From the NCBI RefSeq assembly GCF_001902295.1, contig NZ_CP018335.1, positions 4,278,001 to 4,342,000 of the forward strand: a stretch of DNA of 64,000 nucleotides. Direction: 5' to 3'. Positions within the stretch are counted from its first letter, which is position 1. Each line of letters starts with the position of its first letter. This document shows positions 43,760 through 52,002 of this stretch, in pieces. The notes under the pieces are model-generated. The model searched no databases, was not told the origin of the DNA, and saw only the letters and a program-made list of their open reading frames with translations. Source of the DNA: Clostridium kluyveri. GTDB lineage: Bacteria > Bacillota > Clostridia > Clostridiales > Clostridiaceae. A program made the position numbers and the translations under genes.

Positions 43760-43960
43760 ATCAAGTGATTCTTAGGCTCAGGTGGAGTTTGCTCATAAGT
43801 CCTACCTTTCCAGCTGAACCTTATTAACAGTATTCTTAGTGTCTTTAGCACTTAGAATACGTTATCCTTTAGGAGAAGAACTTATCCAGGGGCGTAGCAG
43901 TGCTTATACCCAATTTTGAAGAAAATGGGGATGTTAGCAATGGTAGCCTTCGGATAAATT
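43760..43960 (-). repeat. Interspersed structured element, longest copy (B)
   Basis: About 200 bases, minus-oriented, starting 14 bases past the SipL-like gene stop. 5' TTTATCCGAAGGCTACCATT, hairpin CCCCATTTT/AAAATTGGG, GCACTGCTACGCCCC, GGATAAG (which can pair with the 5' TTATCC), an internal ATTCTTAG-type stem, then hairpin GGTTCAGCTGGA/TCCACCTGAGCC. The tail is TAAGAATCACTTGAT. A terminator follows. It and copy C fill the 43551-43973 gap. Confidence 0.65.
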
Positions 43961-43973
43961 TAAACTTTTTTAA

Positions 43974-45527
43974 TTATATTATAGCCCTTCCAGGTATAAT
44001 AAGTTTTCCTCCTACTTTTATAATATCTGGATCCTCTATATTATTTAATTTTATTAAATTTTCTATAGTGGTGTAGTACTTCTTCGCTATTTTCCACAGA
44101 GTATCATCCTGTTGAATCACATATATAGTCAAACTAGACTTTTTAGTAGGGAATTCTCCCTCAATGGCCTCTATATCTACTAAAAATTCTTTTCTGGTAA
44201 CATAATTTACTCTTGCATAAACTTCAACTACTGCTTTTATAGCTATGGTATCTATTTCTATACTTGCTTCTATACTTTCTAAAGATATTTTCGATATACA
44301 CTGCATATCGATTTTACTGTCAGGTATATCTACACTACAACTAAAAGGTATTTCATCGCAAATCTTATTTACCTGGTTATCCGAATCTTTATACAATACT
44401 TTTACGTTTAAAACTCCTTCGACAATAACTTTATCCTCTACTATTTTTTTATCGGTAATACATACATCTCCATAACACATAAGTATTTCCACAGGATTAG
44501 ACTTACCTTCTAATTCTATATTGGATTTAATTATACTAGGAACAGTGTTCTGTCCATGAACTACATTCAATCCGTAATCTTTTCTGTCCATTTGCATAAG
44601 ATTAGATGGAGAATAGGCATCCTCTATTATATCAATATCTTCTTTATACATAACCTTGGTATTAGCTGTTATAAGAGCTTCTACTTCAATAGTTCTATTC
44701 TCTCCCAAATCATCCTCCCTAACATCCCGTTCCACTTCACTTATATTAAAGTCAGTATAACTTTCCATGGAAGGAAGTGCTCCCTCTAGCGGAAGTTCCT
44801 TATTTACAAGCACATCTCTTTCCACACATACAATATCCTTAGTATCTTTTCCTCTATAAAGGAATCTTATAAGTACATAAGCTTCTATAGCTATTCTATC
44901 TTCTAATATTGTTATATTTTTTTTATGCACATTCACATCATATTGCAATATACTTCCTACCTGCGGTTTATCCATAGGTATTGGTATCTCAGTCTTTGCT
45001 ACTAAATCTCCCGAAACCGTACCTACTATTTTATCTATAGTAGCAGGATTTTTTAACATCTGTACATTTTCAGAACCTGTAATATCTTTTATAACCTCAA
45101 AATTATATTTTTTATATACTTCTGCCTTTAATTTTATGATTCCTTCAATAGATACTTTTCTTTCATTTACAGCTGTACAATTCATATGCTCCACATAACA
45201 ATTAGAATCACAGGACATCATATGCTCTGCTCCTGGCATTTCTACATAGTTAGAAAAATTTCCAGTATAAATCACACTATAAATACCCATATCCTCATCT
45301 TCTTTAGCGCGATAAAGTATAGTATATTCAACTTTACCCTCCAAAAATATTTTATCTTCCATTACTTCCTTATTAGTTATAACAGGTCTCGCTTCAAGAA
45401 TTAAGATATCTGTTACATCCGGGTGAGTATCTGGTATTACATATTCTTCTTTTATAATAGTATCAGAGAAATTTTCAGACAGCATCTGTTCACATTCTAT
45501 ATTTTCCTTAACAAAGTCTATATCCAT
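43974..45527 (-). CDS. SPOCS/LysM spore morphogenesis protein (SipL-like)
   Basis: 517 residues. DUF3794 (SPOCS) repeats span most of the protein (for example residues 30-140, 170-290 and 330-440). A C-terminal LysM motif (about 468-515, YVIQQDDTLWKIAKKYYTT) ends in KVGGKLIIPG. This layout equals C. difficile SipL, which binds SpoIVA and anchors the coat to the forespore. GGAGG precedes the ATG. Mother-cell sigma-E expression is expected from the family; no promoter identified. Confidence 0.85.
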   Translation of the reverse strand: MDIDFVKENIECEQMLSENFSDTIIKEEYVIPDTHPDVTDILILEARPVITNKEVMEDKIFLEGKVEYTILYRAKEDEDMGIYSVIYTGNFSNYVEMPGAEHMMSCDSNCYVEHMNCTAVNERKVSIEGIIKLKAEVYKKYNFEVIKDITGSENVQMLKNPATIDKIVGTVSGDLVAKTEIPIPMDKPQVGSILQYDVNVHKKNITILEDRIAIEAYVLIRFLYRGKDTKDIVCVERDVLVNKELPLEGALPSMESYTDFNISEVERDVREDDLGENRTIEVEALITANTKVMYKEDIDIIEDAYSPSNLMQMDRKDYGLNVVHGQNTVPSIIKSNIELEGKSNPVEILMCYGDVCITDKKIVEDKVIVEGVLNVKVLYKDSDNQVNKICDEIPFSCSVDIPDSKIDMQCISKISLESIEASIEIDTIAIKAVVEVYARVNYVTRKEFLVDIEAIEGEFPTKKSSLTIYVIQQDDTLWKIAKKYYTTIENLIKLNNIEDPDIIKVGGKLIIPGRAII

Positions 45528-46019
45528 ATTTATCTACCTCCCCATAAGGCCTACTATTTATATATATAAATTGAAAGTAGAAAATATGCTAACATTATAA
45601 ATAATTTTATACTATCCATTAATATTGACATTTATAAAGTTTTGACGTAATATTAAATTGGTTGTTAACCATATAACCTCTCATAAATTCTCAATACCCT
45701 TTTATACCATAGAAGAAAGATGGAAGCTTGCCATCTTTCTTCTTACCCTATAATATATATTTATATTTTAACTTGAAAATTTATAAACAAAAGTAGCATC
45801 CAGAACAACCTCTGCTCTACATACTACTTCCAAATTAAATTATAAAATTTTAAATACCACACACAAATGATGACTATATCATAGTTTTGCATGGGTAAAC
45901 TTTATATCTAAAGATTTAATTAAACTAAATGATTATCATTGGGATAAAAAGAATAGCAGTTTCACTAAATTGATTTAACAAATATTGTGAAATAAACTGG
46001 CACTAAGTCAAATACCACT
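45528..46019. other. Gene-free interval between the SipL-like gene and veg
   Basis: 492 bases. It contains a plus-strand promoter-like TTGACA-17-TAATAT (45625-45653) and a perfect 13-bp hairpin (45711-45743). A second imperfect hairpin AAGTAG...CTACTT (45791-45829) may end veg, and the Fur-box-like core AATGATTATCATT lies near 45928-45940. No coding frame with a ribosome site. Confidence 0.45.
45660..45745 (+). ncRNA. Candidate small RNA with strong 3' hairpin
   Basis: Promoter-like TTGACA (45625-45630), 17-base spacer, TAATAT (45648-45653), then after about 50 bases a perfect stem AGAAGAAAGATGG/CCATCTTTCTTCT with loop AAGCTTG (45711-45743). The hairpin lacks a T-run, so termination is doubtful. 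Confidence 0.3.
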
Positions 46020-46256
46020 TTACACTGAGAAAACCAATTGAACTGTTTTAGTTAAAACATCCGAATAACTATATGTCACTTTCCTTTGGGTGTCATTCTC
46101 TAACCTAATTACAAATATGCTAGGATAAGCTTTTTCTATTATTCCTTTATTTATAAAAACTTTTCTCCTACCCCCATTTGCTTTTAAGGTTACCTTATCT
46201 CCTACATGATTTTCTATATTCTCTCTTATAGAAGCTAATACGTTCGAACCATCCAT
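46020..46256 (-). CDS. veg: Veg family protein
   Basis: 78 residues from ATG 46256 (MDGSNVLASIRENIENHVG), chosen for GAGGGTG six bases upstream. Veg is a small conserved Firmicute protein; in Bacillus it is very strongly transcribed and stimulates biofilm matrix genes. VTLKANGGRRKVFINKGII is the family core. Two tandem consensus promoters precede it, as expected for veg. Adjacent to yabG, as in other Firmicutes. Confidence 0.93.
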   Translation of the reverse strand: MDGSNVLASIRENIENHVGDKVTLKANGGRRKVFINKGIIEKAYPSIFVIRLENDTQRKVTYSYSDVLTKTVQLVFSV

Positions 46257-46283
46257 TCCAAACACCCTCTTTCTACAACTTAT

Positions 46284-46312
46284 ATTATACACTTTAAATG
46301 TGTTTATGTCAA
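46284..46312 (-). promoter_or_regulatory. veg promoter, proximal
   Basis: Exact TTGACA (46307-46312), 17-base spacer, TATAAT (46284-46289). The -35 sits inside the inverted repeat GTGTTTA-GTTGACA-TAAACAC, which could bind a regulator. Confidence 0.85.
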
Positions 46313-46323
46313 CTAAACACTTT

Positions 46324-46352
46324 AGTATATCCTTAATAAATTACTTTGTCAA
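46324..46352 (-). promoter_or_regulatory. veg promoter, distal
   Basis: TTGACA (46347-46352), 17-base spacer, TATACT (46324-46329), 40 bases upstream of the proximal promoter. Tandem arrangement suits very high expression. Confidence 0.75.
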
Positions 46353-46460
46353 TATTAAATCTTTGTTAACAGACTTAACTTGCCTTTATTTATACTATTA
46401 AATATGATTATTTCCTTAAGTGTCTTATCTATATAATAATATTTACAATTTTTATAATTT

Positions 46461-47348
46461 TTATACATATGGTGATTTTGGAAATCCCTCTCTATATTTC
46501 CCTCTTGTCTGTAGTCCTCCTATACCATTGGTTCTTGTTATAGTATTTTGCAGGGCTTCTTGAATTGACACAACCTTTTCTATATTAGTATAAGCTATTT
46601 TTTCACACAAGAACACTGGATCTAAACAATGTATAAGTACTCTACTAGGTGAACTTGCAAAATTTGCACCTGAATCTAAAATTTTTTCATAGCAGGATTG
46701 ACAGGCTCCTGCAAATATCACTAAATCATCGTAATTAGATTTATAATTTCTGAGTTCTGATACTGTTTGAACGAAATATTTGGAATTTTTGTAATTATTT
46801 AAATCCATATAATCCTGTGTATCTTTTACTATAGCGTCATGTCCTGTAATTACAATTATATCTGGTTTAACTTCTTTTACTAATTCTATAACTTTTGTAG
46901 GTTGTTCCTTTTCCACTATATTTTTACCAACTACATCTAGTAAAAGCTGCTTATATACTTTAATACATACATCTAAATATTCTGCATCTCCATCTATGTG
47001 AAGAATCCTTCCGGGTCTTCCAAAAGCCAATTCATTTTTAGAGTTATGGGATGCAAATTTTGTTACATTATATTCCTGCCTAGAATTACCCCTATATCTA
47101 AATCCCCCTCTATTCATTAAAATATTCTTAATTGATTCATTCACTTGTTTATTAAATACTTTTTCCTCTTCTGTGAGGGTATTTTCAGGGATAACTTCTA
47201 AGTCATCTTCTTTGGAATCTGCAATTATCCTTAAATTTATCCCTTTCAAACTATATATAACACCCTCTTTAGTATGTTTTGAATCTATTATTTTAAAAGT
47301 TATATCTTTATTATAGGATTTTCTTACCACTACATCACCTATTTTCAT
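46461..47348 (-). CDS. yabG: Sporulation-specific protease YabG
   Basis: Cysteine protease that processes spore coat proteins (and, in C. difficile, CspBA and SipL). 295 residues: N-terminal MKIGDVVVRKSYNKDITFKI, conserved LHIDGDAEYLDVC, PDIIVITGHDA, VIFAGACQSCYE with the probable catalytic Cys and His regions, and the C-terminal RGKYREGFPKSPYV. The ribosome site (GGGGATG) is moderate. Located upstream of veg on the same strand. Sigma-K or sigma-E expression is expected from the family. Confidence 0.93.
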   Translation of the reverse strand: MKIGDVVVRKSYNKDITFKIIDSKHTKEGVIYSLKGINLRIIADSKEDDLEVIPENTLTEEEKVFNKQVNESIKNILMNRGGFRYRGNSRQEYNVTKFASHNSKNELAFGRPGRILHIDGDAEYLDVCIKVYKQLLLDVVGKNIVEKEQPTKVIELVKEVKPDIIVITGHDAIVKDTQDYMDLNNYKNSKYFVQTVSELRNYKSNYDDLVIFAGACQSCYEKILDSGANFASSPSRVLIHCLDPVFLCEKIAYTNIEKVVSIQEALQNTITRTNGIGGLQTRGKYREGFPKSPYV

Positions 47349-47415
47349 ATTATATACATCCCCATATATAAAAAGTCATGATATATATTATGATCATATG
47401 TCATTTTAAGTGCAA

Positions 47416-47470
47416 GAAATAAGGTCTATACTGGATTAATTTAAAACCCAGATATAGACCTTATTTTTTA
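47416..47470. terminator. Hairpin between yabG and the first CotS-like gene
   Basis: AATAAGGTCTATA (from 47418) pairs with TATAGACCTTATT (ending about 47465), extended by TGG/CCA. T-rich on both exits; on the minus strand it ends the CotS-like gene whose stop is at 47473. Confidence 0.8.
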
Positions 47471-47472
47471 AT

Positions 47473-48480
47473 TCAGATATTTTTTTCACTATAGATTTCT
47501 TTAAATTTTTCAATAAAGCCAATATATTTCTCCTGTTCAGCTATTAATTCTTCCAATTTTTTATTGAAAGTATTTGTTGGCCAGTTGACCTCATTATAAT
47601 AATATCTATTTGCTAGTCTCCAAAAACGTTGAGGAAATAGTAAGAAAGCGTATATAACCTTATATTCCTCTTCTTTAATCGGACTAACTTCATTATATGA
47701 ATCAATAATAAGCCGTGCATTTTCTATATTCCAATTAGATCTTTTTAAAACTTTAATCATAAAAGAGGAAATATCATAAGAGCGTAGTTCCCTCTTACAA
47801 TAATCAAAATCTATTACATTGAATGTGTCATCTTCATCTACTACTATATTGTGGTAGGTAAAATCATGATGGCAAAATCCTTTTTCTCCTTCGGTAATGC
47901 TGCATAATTCATCATATTTAGAATCTCGTAATACTTCAATAGCCTTTTTACCAAAGTCTTTATAAAATTTAACTGCTTTCATATAATTTAAATCAAAATT
48001 TCCCTTATTATTTTTTTTTCTCCCCATATCTTTCATCTTATCCAAGGCCTTAACTCTTTTTTCCATAAGGTGATGCCATCTTCCAAGATCAGTCTTTAAC
48101 TTACTATTCTCAGGTGGTTCATATCCTTTAGAGGCTATATGCATATTTGCTAAACACTTAGCAGCATTTATAACATCTTCCCTATTTTTAAAATCACACT
48201 CTCTCCCTTTAATCCATTCTGATAGCGTATATATATCTTCATTAATGATTGCATATGGATTTCCTTCTATATTAATAGAGTACTTATCCACATGTGGAAA
48301 TCCATTTTTTATAAGATGTTCTTTTGCCCCATAAACAAACAAAAGTTTTTGAGTTCCATAATTTATCTTTTTGAGACATTTCATTCCTTTGTCTGTTTTT
48401 AATAAATATACTCCTCTACTTGGTTTTATATTTTCAATTTTTACATTGAATTGTCTTTCTATTTCAAATTCTCGCATCAT
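47473..48480 (-). CDS. Spore coat protein, CotS/CotI kinase-like (copy 1)
   Basis: 335 residues with an aminoglycoside-phosphotransferase-like kinase fold. Lysine-containing N-lobe (YLLKTDKGMKCLKKI), catalytic loop CHHDFTYHNIVVD with Asp and Asn, and metal-binding DFDYC. C-terminal PQRFWRLANRYY is typical of the CotS family. I use ATG 48480 (after GGGGTG). It is divergent from a glycosyltransferase gene 114 bases away. The substrate is unknown. Confidence 0.88.
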   Translation of the reverse strand: MMREFEIERQFNVKIENIKPSRGVYLLKTDKGMKCLKKINYGTQKLLFVYGAKEHLIKNGFPHVDKYSINIEGNPYAIINEDIYTLSEWIKGRECDFKNREDVINAAKCLANMHIASKGYEPPENSKLKTDLGRWHHLMEKRVKALDKMKDMGRKKNNKGNFDLNYMKAVKFYKDFGKKAIEVLRDSKYDELCSITEGEKGFCHHDFTYHNIVVDEDDTFNVIDFDYCKRELRSYDISSFMIKVLKRSNWNIENARLIIDSYNEVSPIKEEEYKVIYAFLLFPQRFWRLANRYYYNEVNWPTNTFNKKLEELIAEQEKYIGFIEKFKEIYSEKNI

Positions 48481-48593
48481 ACTAATCACCCCTATATATT
48501 TATATGAACACCTAAATTAATTTAGAAGAACATTAACATTTTTAACTTCAAATTAATATAATGAAATATATTAATTTAGAGAGGGACAATTTT

Positions 48594-49721
48594 ATGAGAA
48601 TAGGCATTGATGGACGTGCCGCTAAATGGTATAGAGGTACTGGCATAGGAACTTATACTTATCAATTAATAAAATGTTTAAATAATATTGATAGTATAAA
48701 TAATTATTTACTTTTCATGCCTGAAAGCTTTAAGAATGATATATACCTTAAAAAAAATTTCAAATTAGATAATGCCCCACAAAGTGATAAAATTAATTTC
48801 TGGGAAGAGATTAATATACCTAATATAATAAAAAATAATAAAATAGATCTATATCATGTACCTCAAAACGGAGTTGGACTTCCTATTAATAAAAATTGTA
48901 GGTTTATAATAACACTTCATGATGTGATCCCATATAGAATGCCTGAAACTGTAAGTAATAGATATCTTAAAATTTTCTCAGAATATATACCTAAAATAGT
49001 ACCTCTATGTGATGGCATTATTACAGTTTCTAATTTTTCTAAAAAAGACATAGTTAAATCTTTTAATTTTCCTGAAAATAAAATATATGTTACTCATTTA
49101 GCTAGTGAAGATATCTACAAACCTATGGATAAAAGAATAAGTAGATATGTAGCTAAAAAATACTATTCTATAACTGAAGATTATATACTTTATGTGGGTG
49201 GATTTAGTCCTCGTAAAAATATATTGGGACTTATTGATAGCTTTAGTAAACTTATAACTTCATATAAAAAACCTTTATTTTTAGTAATAGCCGGTAAAAA
49301 AGGTGAATCGTACAGCATTTACAAAGAACGTACTGAAAAACTAAATATATCTGATAAAGTTTTATTTCCTGGTTTTATTTCTATAGAACATCTCCCTTAT
49401 ATATATAATGCAGCTAAATTATTTGTATATCCTTCCTTTTATGAAGGGTTTGGGCTCCCTCCTATAGAAGCCATGGCTTGTGGAATACCTGTAATAACAT
49501 CAAACACTACATCCCTCCCTGAAGTGGTCGGTAAAGGTGCCCTGCTTATAAATCCCTTAAATAAAGCTAATTTATGTGAAGCTATGCTAGAAGTACTTTC
49601 AGATAATAATCTTAAGAATAAATTGATATCTTCTGGTATTAAAAGAGCTTCCGAACTAAGTTGGAAGAAAACTATTAAAAATACTATAAACATATATAAC
49701 AAAATTATGAATATCAAATAA
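48594..49721 (+). CDS. GT4 family glycosyltransferase (copy 1)
   Basis: 375 residues from ATG 48594 (MRIGIDGRAAKWYRGTGIG), chosen over the ATG at 48561 because GAGAGGG lies eight bases upstream. GT-B fold with the glycine-rich acceptor loop at the N terminus, FSPRKN in the linker region and the C-terminal EX7E motif in FYEGFGLPPIEAMACG. Family members use nucleotide sugars to build polysaccharide. Divergent from a CotS-like gene, as is the second copy at 53193, suggesting a spore-surface glycan. Confidence 0.88.
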   Translation: MRIGIDGRAAKWYRGTGIGTYTYQLIKCLNNIDSINNYLLFMPESFKNDIYLKKNFKLDNAPQSDKINFWEEINIPNIIKNNKIDLYHVPQNGVGLPINKNCRFIITLHDVIPYRMPETVSNRYLKIFSEYIPKIVPLCDGIITVSNFSKKDIVKSFNFPENKIYVTHLASEDIYKPMDKRISRYVAKKYYSITEDYILYVGGFSPRKNILGLIDSFSKLITSYKKPLFLVIAGKKGESYSIYKERTEKLNISDKVLFPGFISIEHLPYIYNAAKLFVYPSFYEGFGLPPIEAMACGIPVITSNTTSLPEVVGKGALLINPLNKANLCEAMLEVLSDNNLKNKLISSGIKRASELSWKKTIKNTINIYNKIMNIK

Positions 49722-49773
49722 TATTCTTTGTGTTACTTTTAAACACCTATATTCCATATAATATTGCAAAATT

Positions 49774-49812
49774 GTAAAAACCGCTTACAACATGTTTTTG
49801 CGGTTTTTATTG
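49774..49812 (+). terminator. Terminator of glycosyltransferase copy 1
   Basis: AAAAACCGC (49776-49784) pairs with GCGGTTTTT (49800-49808), followed by ATTG. Typical factor-independent terminator about 55 bases past the stop. Confidence 0.85.
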
Positions 49813-49860
49813 TTGCTTCCTAATTGATAATTTTCACGATTTAAAATATAATTTTTATGT

Positions 49861-49898
49861 AAAAAAACTGCCACACTAATTATTTAGTGCGACAGTCC
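49861..49898 (-). terminator. Terminator of the second CotS-like gene
   Basis: ACTGCCACACTAA (49868-49880) pairs with TTAGTGCGACAGT (49884-49896) with one mismatch; TTTTTTTAC follows on the minus strand. Confidence 0.85.
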
Positions 49899-49934
49899 CG
49901 TATTCTTCATTTTACCAGTGCTAAATATGATCTC

Positions 49935-50960
49935 CTATTTAATTAAAATTTTATTTTTGAATTCCTCCAAAAATTCTTCTCTATCTTCTTTATATCTGAT
50001 TTTTCTTTTTAATCTATCCAAAAATATTTCTTCCCTCCAATCTTTTCGCTTAGTATAATAGTCTCTAGATATAGTATAAAAATCATTAGGAAAATTTAAC
50101 ATAGCATATAATACTTCTAATTCCCTATTGCTCAATGTGTTCTTATTACAATAACTATCTATTATCAGCTTTGCCTTTTCTATATCAAAAGCAAAATTTT
50201 TAACGACTTTATTTATAAAATTACATAAATCATGTACTTTGAGATCTATAATAGCATAGTCAAAATCTACAAAATAAGCTTCATTATTATTTATTAATAT
50301 GTTATGGTAAGCCAAATCATGATGACATACTACTATTTTGTCCTCCTCACTACATAACTTATAATAATAAGATTCTTCAAGCATACTTTCACTTTTTCTT
50401 ATTTGCTCTATATAATAGCTAGAGTTTTTTATAAATATTTCATCAAATTCCGTTTTCTTTTCATGTATATTAGCTATATTTTGGAAAAATTCCATTTCCT
50501 GAATTCTTCGATTAAAAATATCAATAAGTTTTCCATTATTATATTTATTTTGTATATTTGTTTTGAAACCTTCAGATGCAAGATGAAACTCTCCAAGTCC
50601 CTCAGCTGCAATACTCAAATCTACAGGATTACTAAAATTACATTCCCTACCATAAACTACATCCATTATACAATACATATCTCCATTCCATATGGTATAT
50701 ATATCTCCTTCTTTATTTTCTACGAAATTAACTACTCTTGGAAATTTACTTCTTACATAAGTTAAAAGTTCATCTATAAAATTCAACTCATCCAAAGTAT
50801 ACTCTAATTTCTTGAATATTTTCTTACCCTTATCTGAAGAAACCATATACACTTTTCTAATAGGTATGACATCATATACTTTTAAATCAAATCTATCAAA
50901 AAGTTCTACACATAGATCATATTCAGTTAAATATTTTTTTTCACTATATCTATCTATCAA
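49935..50960 (-). CDS. Spore coat protein, CotS/CotI kinase-like (copy 2)
   Basis: 341 residues, same fold as copy 1. Catalytic loop CHHDLAYHNILINN with Asp and Asn intact, then FVDFDYAIIDLK. A Lys/Tyr-rich N-lobe (KGKKIFKKLEYTL) is present. TTG start, supported by AGGAGG eight bases upstream. It is followed by its own terminator and preceded, 26 bases away, by a degenerate relative (50987-51748), so the pair is co-transcribed. Confidence 0.86.
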   Translation of the reverse strand: MIDRYSEKKYLTEYDLCVELFDRFDLKVYDVIPIRKVYMVSSDKGKKIFKKLEYTLDELNFIDELLTYVRSKFPRVVNFVENKEGDIYTIWNGDMYCIMDVVYGRECNFSNPVDLSIAAEGLGEFHLASEGFKTNIQNKYNNGKLIDIFNRRIQEMEFFQNIANIHEKKTEFDEIFIKNSSYYIEQIRKSESMLEESYYYKLCSEEDKIVVCHHDLAYHNILINNNEAYFVDFDYAIIDLKVHDLCNFINKVVKNFAFDIEKAKLIIDSYCNKNTLSNRELEVLYAMLNFPNDFYTISRDYYTKRKDWREEIFLDRLKRKIRYKEDREEFLEEFKNKILIK

Positions 50961-50986
50961 TTTAAAAGCCTCCTATTAACTATTAT

Positions 50987-51748
50987 TTAAATTAAACTTT
51001 CTCCATCCTCATTAATGGATTTATCTAATCTAAGTAAATATTCATCTTCTGTCCAGTTTTTTGTATTATATCTATATTTATTGCAGCATTTCATGAATTG
51101 ATAAGGATAAGATATTATAGATAATATAAATTGCAAGCTATTATCATCTAAAGACTCCTCAATACAAAAACTTTTTATAAGTTCACTAAAATTTATATCT
51201 ATGCCTTTTCTTTTTATCTTATTCAGAAAATACACTAAATCCATTTCAACCATATTATAGCAGCAATTTTTTATATTTATTACTTGTATATCTTTTGTTT
51301 TCCTCAAATTATCAAAGTAAATATCTGTGAGACACATTTCCACCCTACTCATACTTCTAAGTATCAAATCTATATAATTGTTTTTGTATAGATTTTCCAT
51401 ACATCTTTCTGCCCTAATTAAATACCCTTCTCCCACTTTATTTAGTTTTTCTTCAAAATTACTTCTGTTTTTATAACTGGATATCTGTTCTAAATATTTT
51501 TTTAATTTCCTTATATATATCTTATAACGTTCTACTACTCTTCCTATATTGTTATCTAGACGTTTATTCATAACTCCTGTATAACCTAAAGTTCTCTTAT
51601 GAAATTCACTTATTATAGATATTTGCTCCTTTATTCTATTTAAAGTTAAGGATTCTTGTTTTAAATCCCTATTGAATTGCTTCACCACATATATTCCTTT
51701 TGATTTTAAATATTCTATAAAACACAGTTCAACATTGTCACTATACAC
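50987..51748 (-). CDS. Degenerate CotS-like pseudokinase
   Basis: 253 residues, about 85 shorter than its neighbours, lacking the N-lobe. Where active relatives have CHHDxxYHN it reads CLTDIYFDN: the histidines are gone, though Asp and Asn remain. The DFD position reads NIK. The C-terminal YPYQFMKCCNKYRYNTKNW still resembles the CotS ending. GTG start with GAGGTGG seven bases upstream, and no frameshift within. Probably a non-catalytic coat protein, or a decaying duplicate. Confidence 0.7.
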   Translation of the reverse strand: MYSDNVELCFIEYLKSKGIYVVKQFNRDLKQESLTLNRIKEQISIISEFHKRTLGYTGVMNKRLDNNIGRVVERYKIYIRKLKKYLEQISSYKNRSNFEEKLNKVGEGYLIRAERCMENLYKNNYIDLILRSMSRVEMCLTDIYFDNLRKTKDIQVINIKNCCYNMVEMDLVYFLNKIKRKGIDINFSELIKSFCIEESLDDNSLQFILSIISYPYQFMKCCNKYRYNTKNWTEDEYLLRLDKSINEDGESLI

Positions 51749-51782
51749 CTTTAAACCACCTCACCCTTATAATGTCACTATT

Positions 51783-51980
51783 TCATCTGTGTTTCTTCTT
51801 CATTTCCTTTAACATATGTCTTCTCTTTTTTTCAAGTTTCATGACTTCTTTTTTTCTTTTATTAATTTTTTCTAAATGTTTAACAGTTTTCTTAAGACTT
51901 TCTACTTTATTATCATAGAAACCTAAATCTTTATTTTCAGTTTCTTCTTCATTTTTATGACGAGATTTTTTATGTGACAT
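51783..51980 (-). CDS. Small basic coiled-coil protein in the coat cluster
   Basis: 65 residues from ATG 51980 (MSHKKSRHKNEEE), chosen for AAGGGGG eight bases upstream; a longer frame would overlap the next CotS-like gene. Very rich in Lys, Glu and His. A heptad-like helix (about 22-62, LKKTVKHLEKINKRKKEVM) and a basic end (KEMKKKHR) are consistent with a spore-coat or nucleic-acid-binding peptide. Not recognised. Lies between two CotS-like genes on the same strand. Confidence 0.6.
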   Translation of the reverse strand: MSHKKSRHKNEEETENKDLGFYDNKVESLKKTVKHLEKINKRKKEVMKLEKKRRHMLKEMKKKHR

Positions 51981-52002
51981 AAGTGATTCCCCCTTAAACC
52001 TT

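Noticed and set aside
27541..43960. CRISPR array made by the repeated GAATCACTTGAT-type boxes
   Set aside because: The copies are kilobases apart, on both strands and of varied length; there is no regular repeat-spacer pattern or cas gene.
50987..51748. Sequencing frameshift in a CotS-like gene
   Set aside because: The frame is intact with its own ribosome site, and degenerate catalytic residues are spread through it, which fits real divergence rather than an error.
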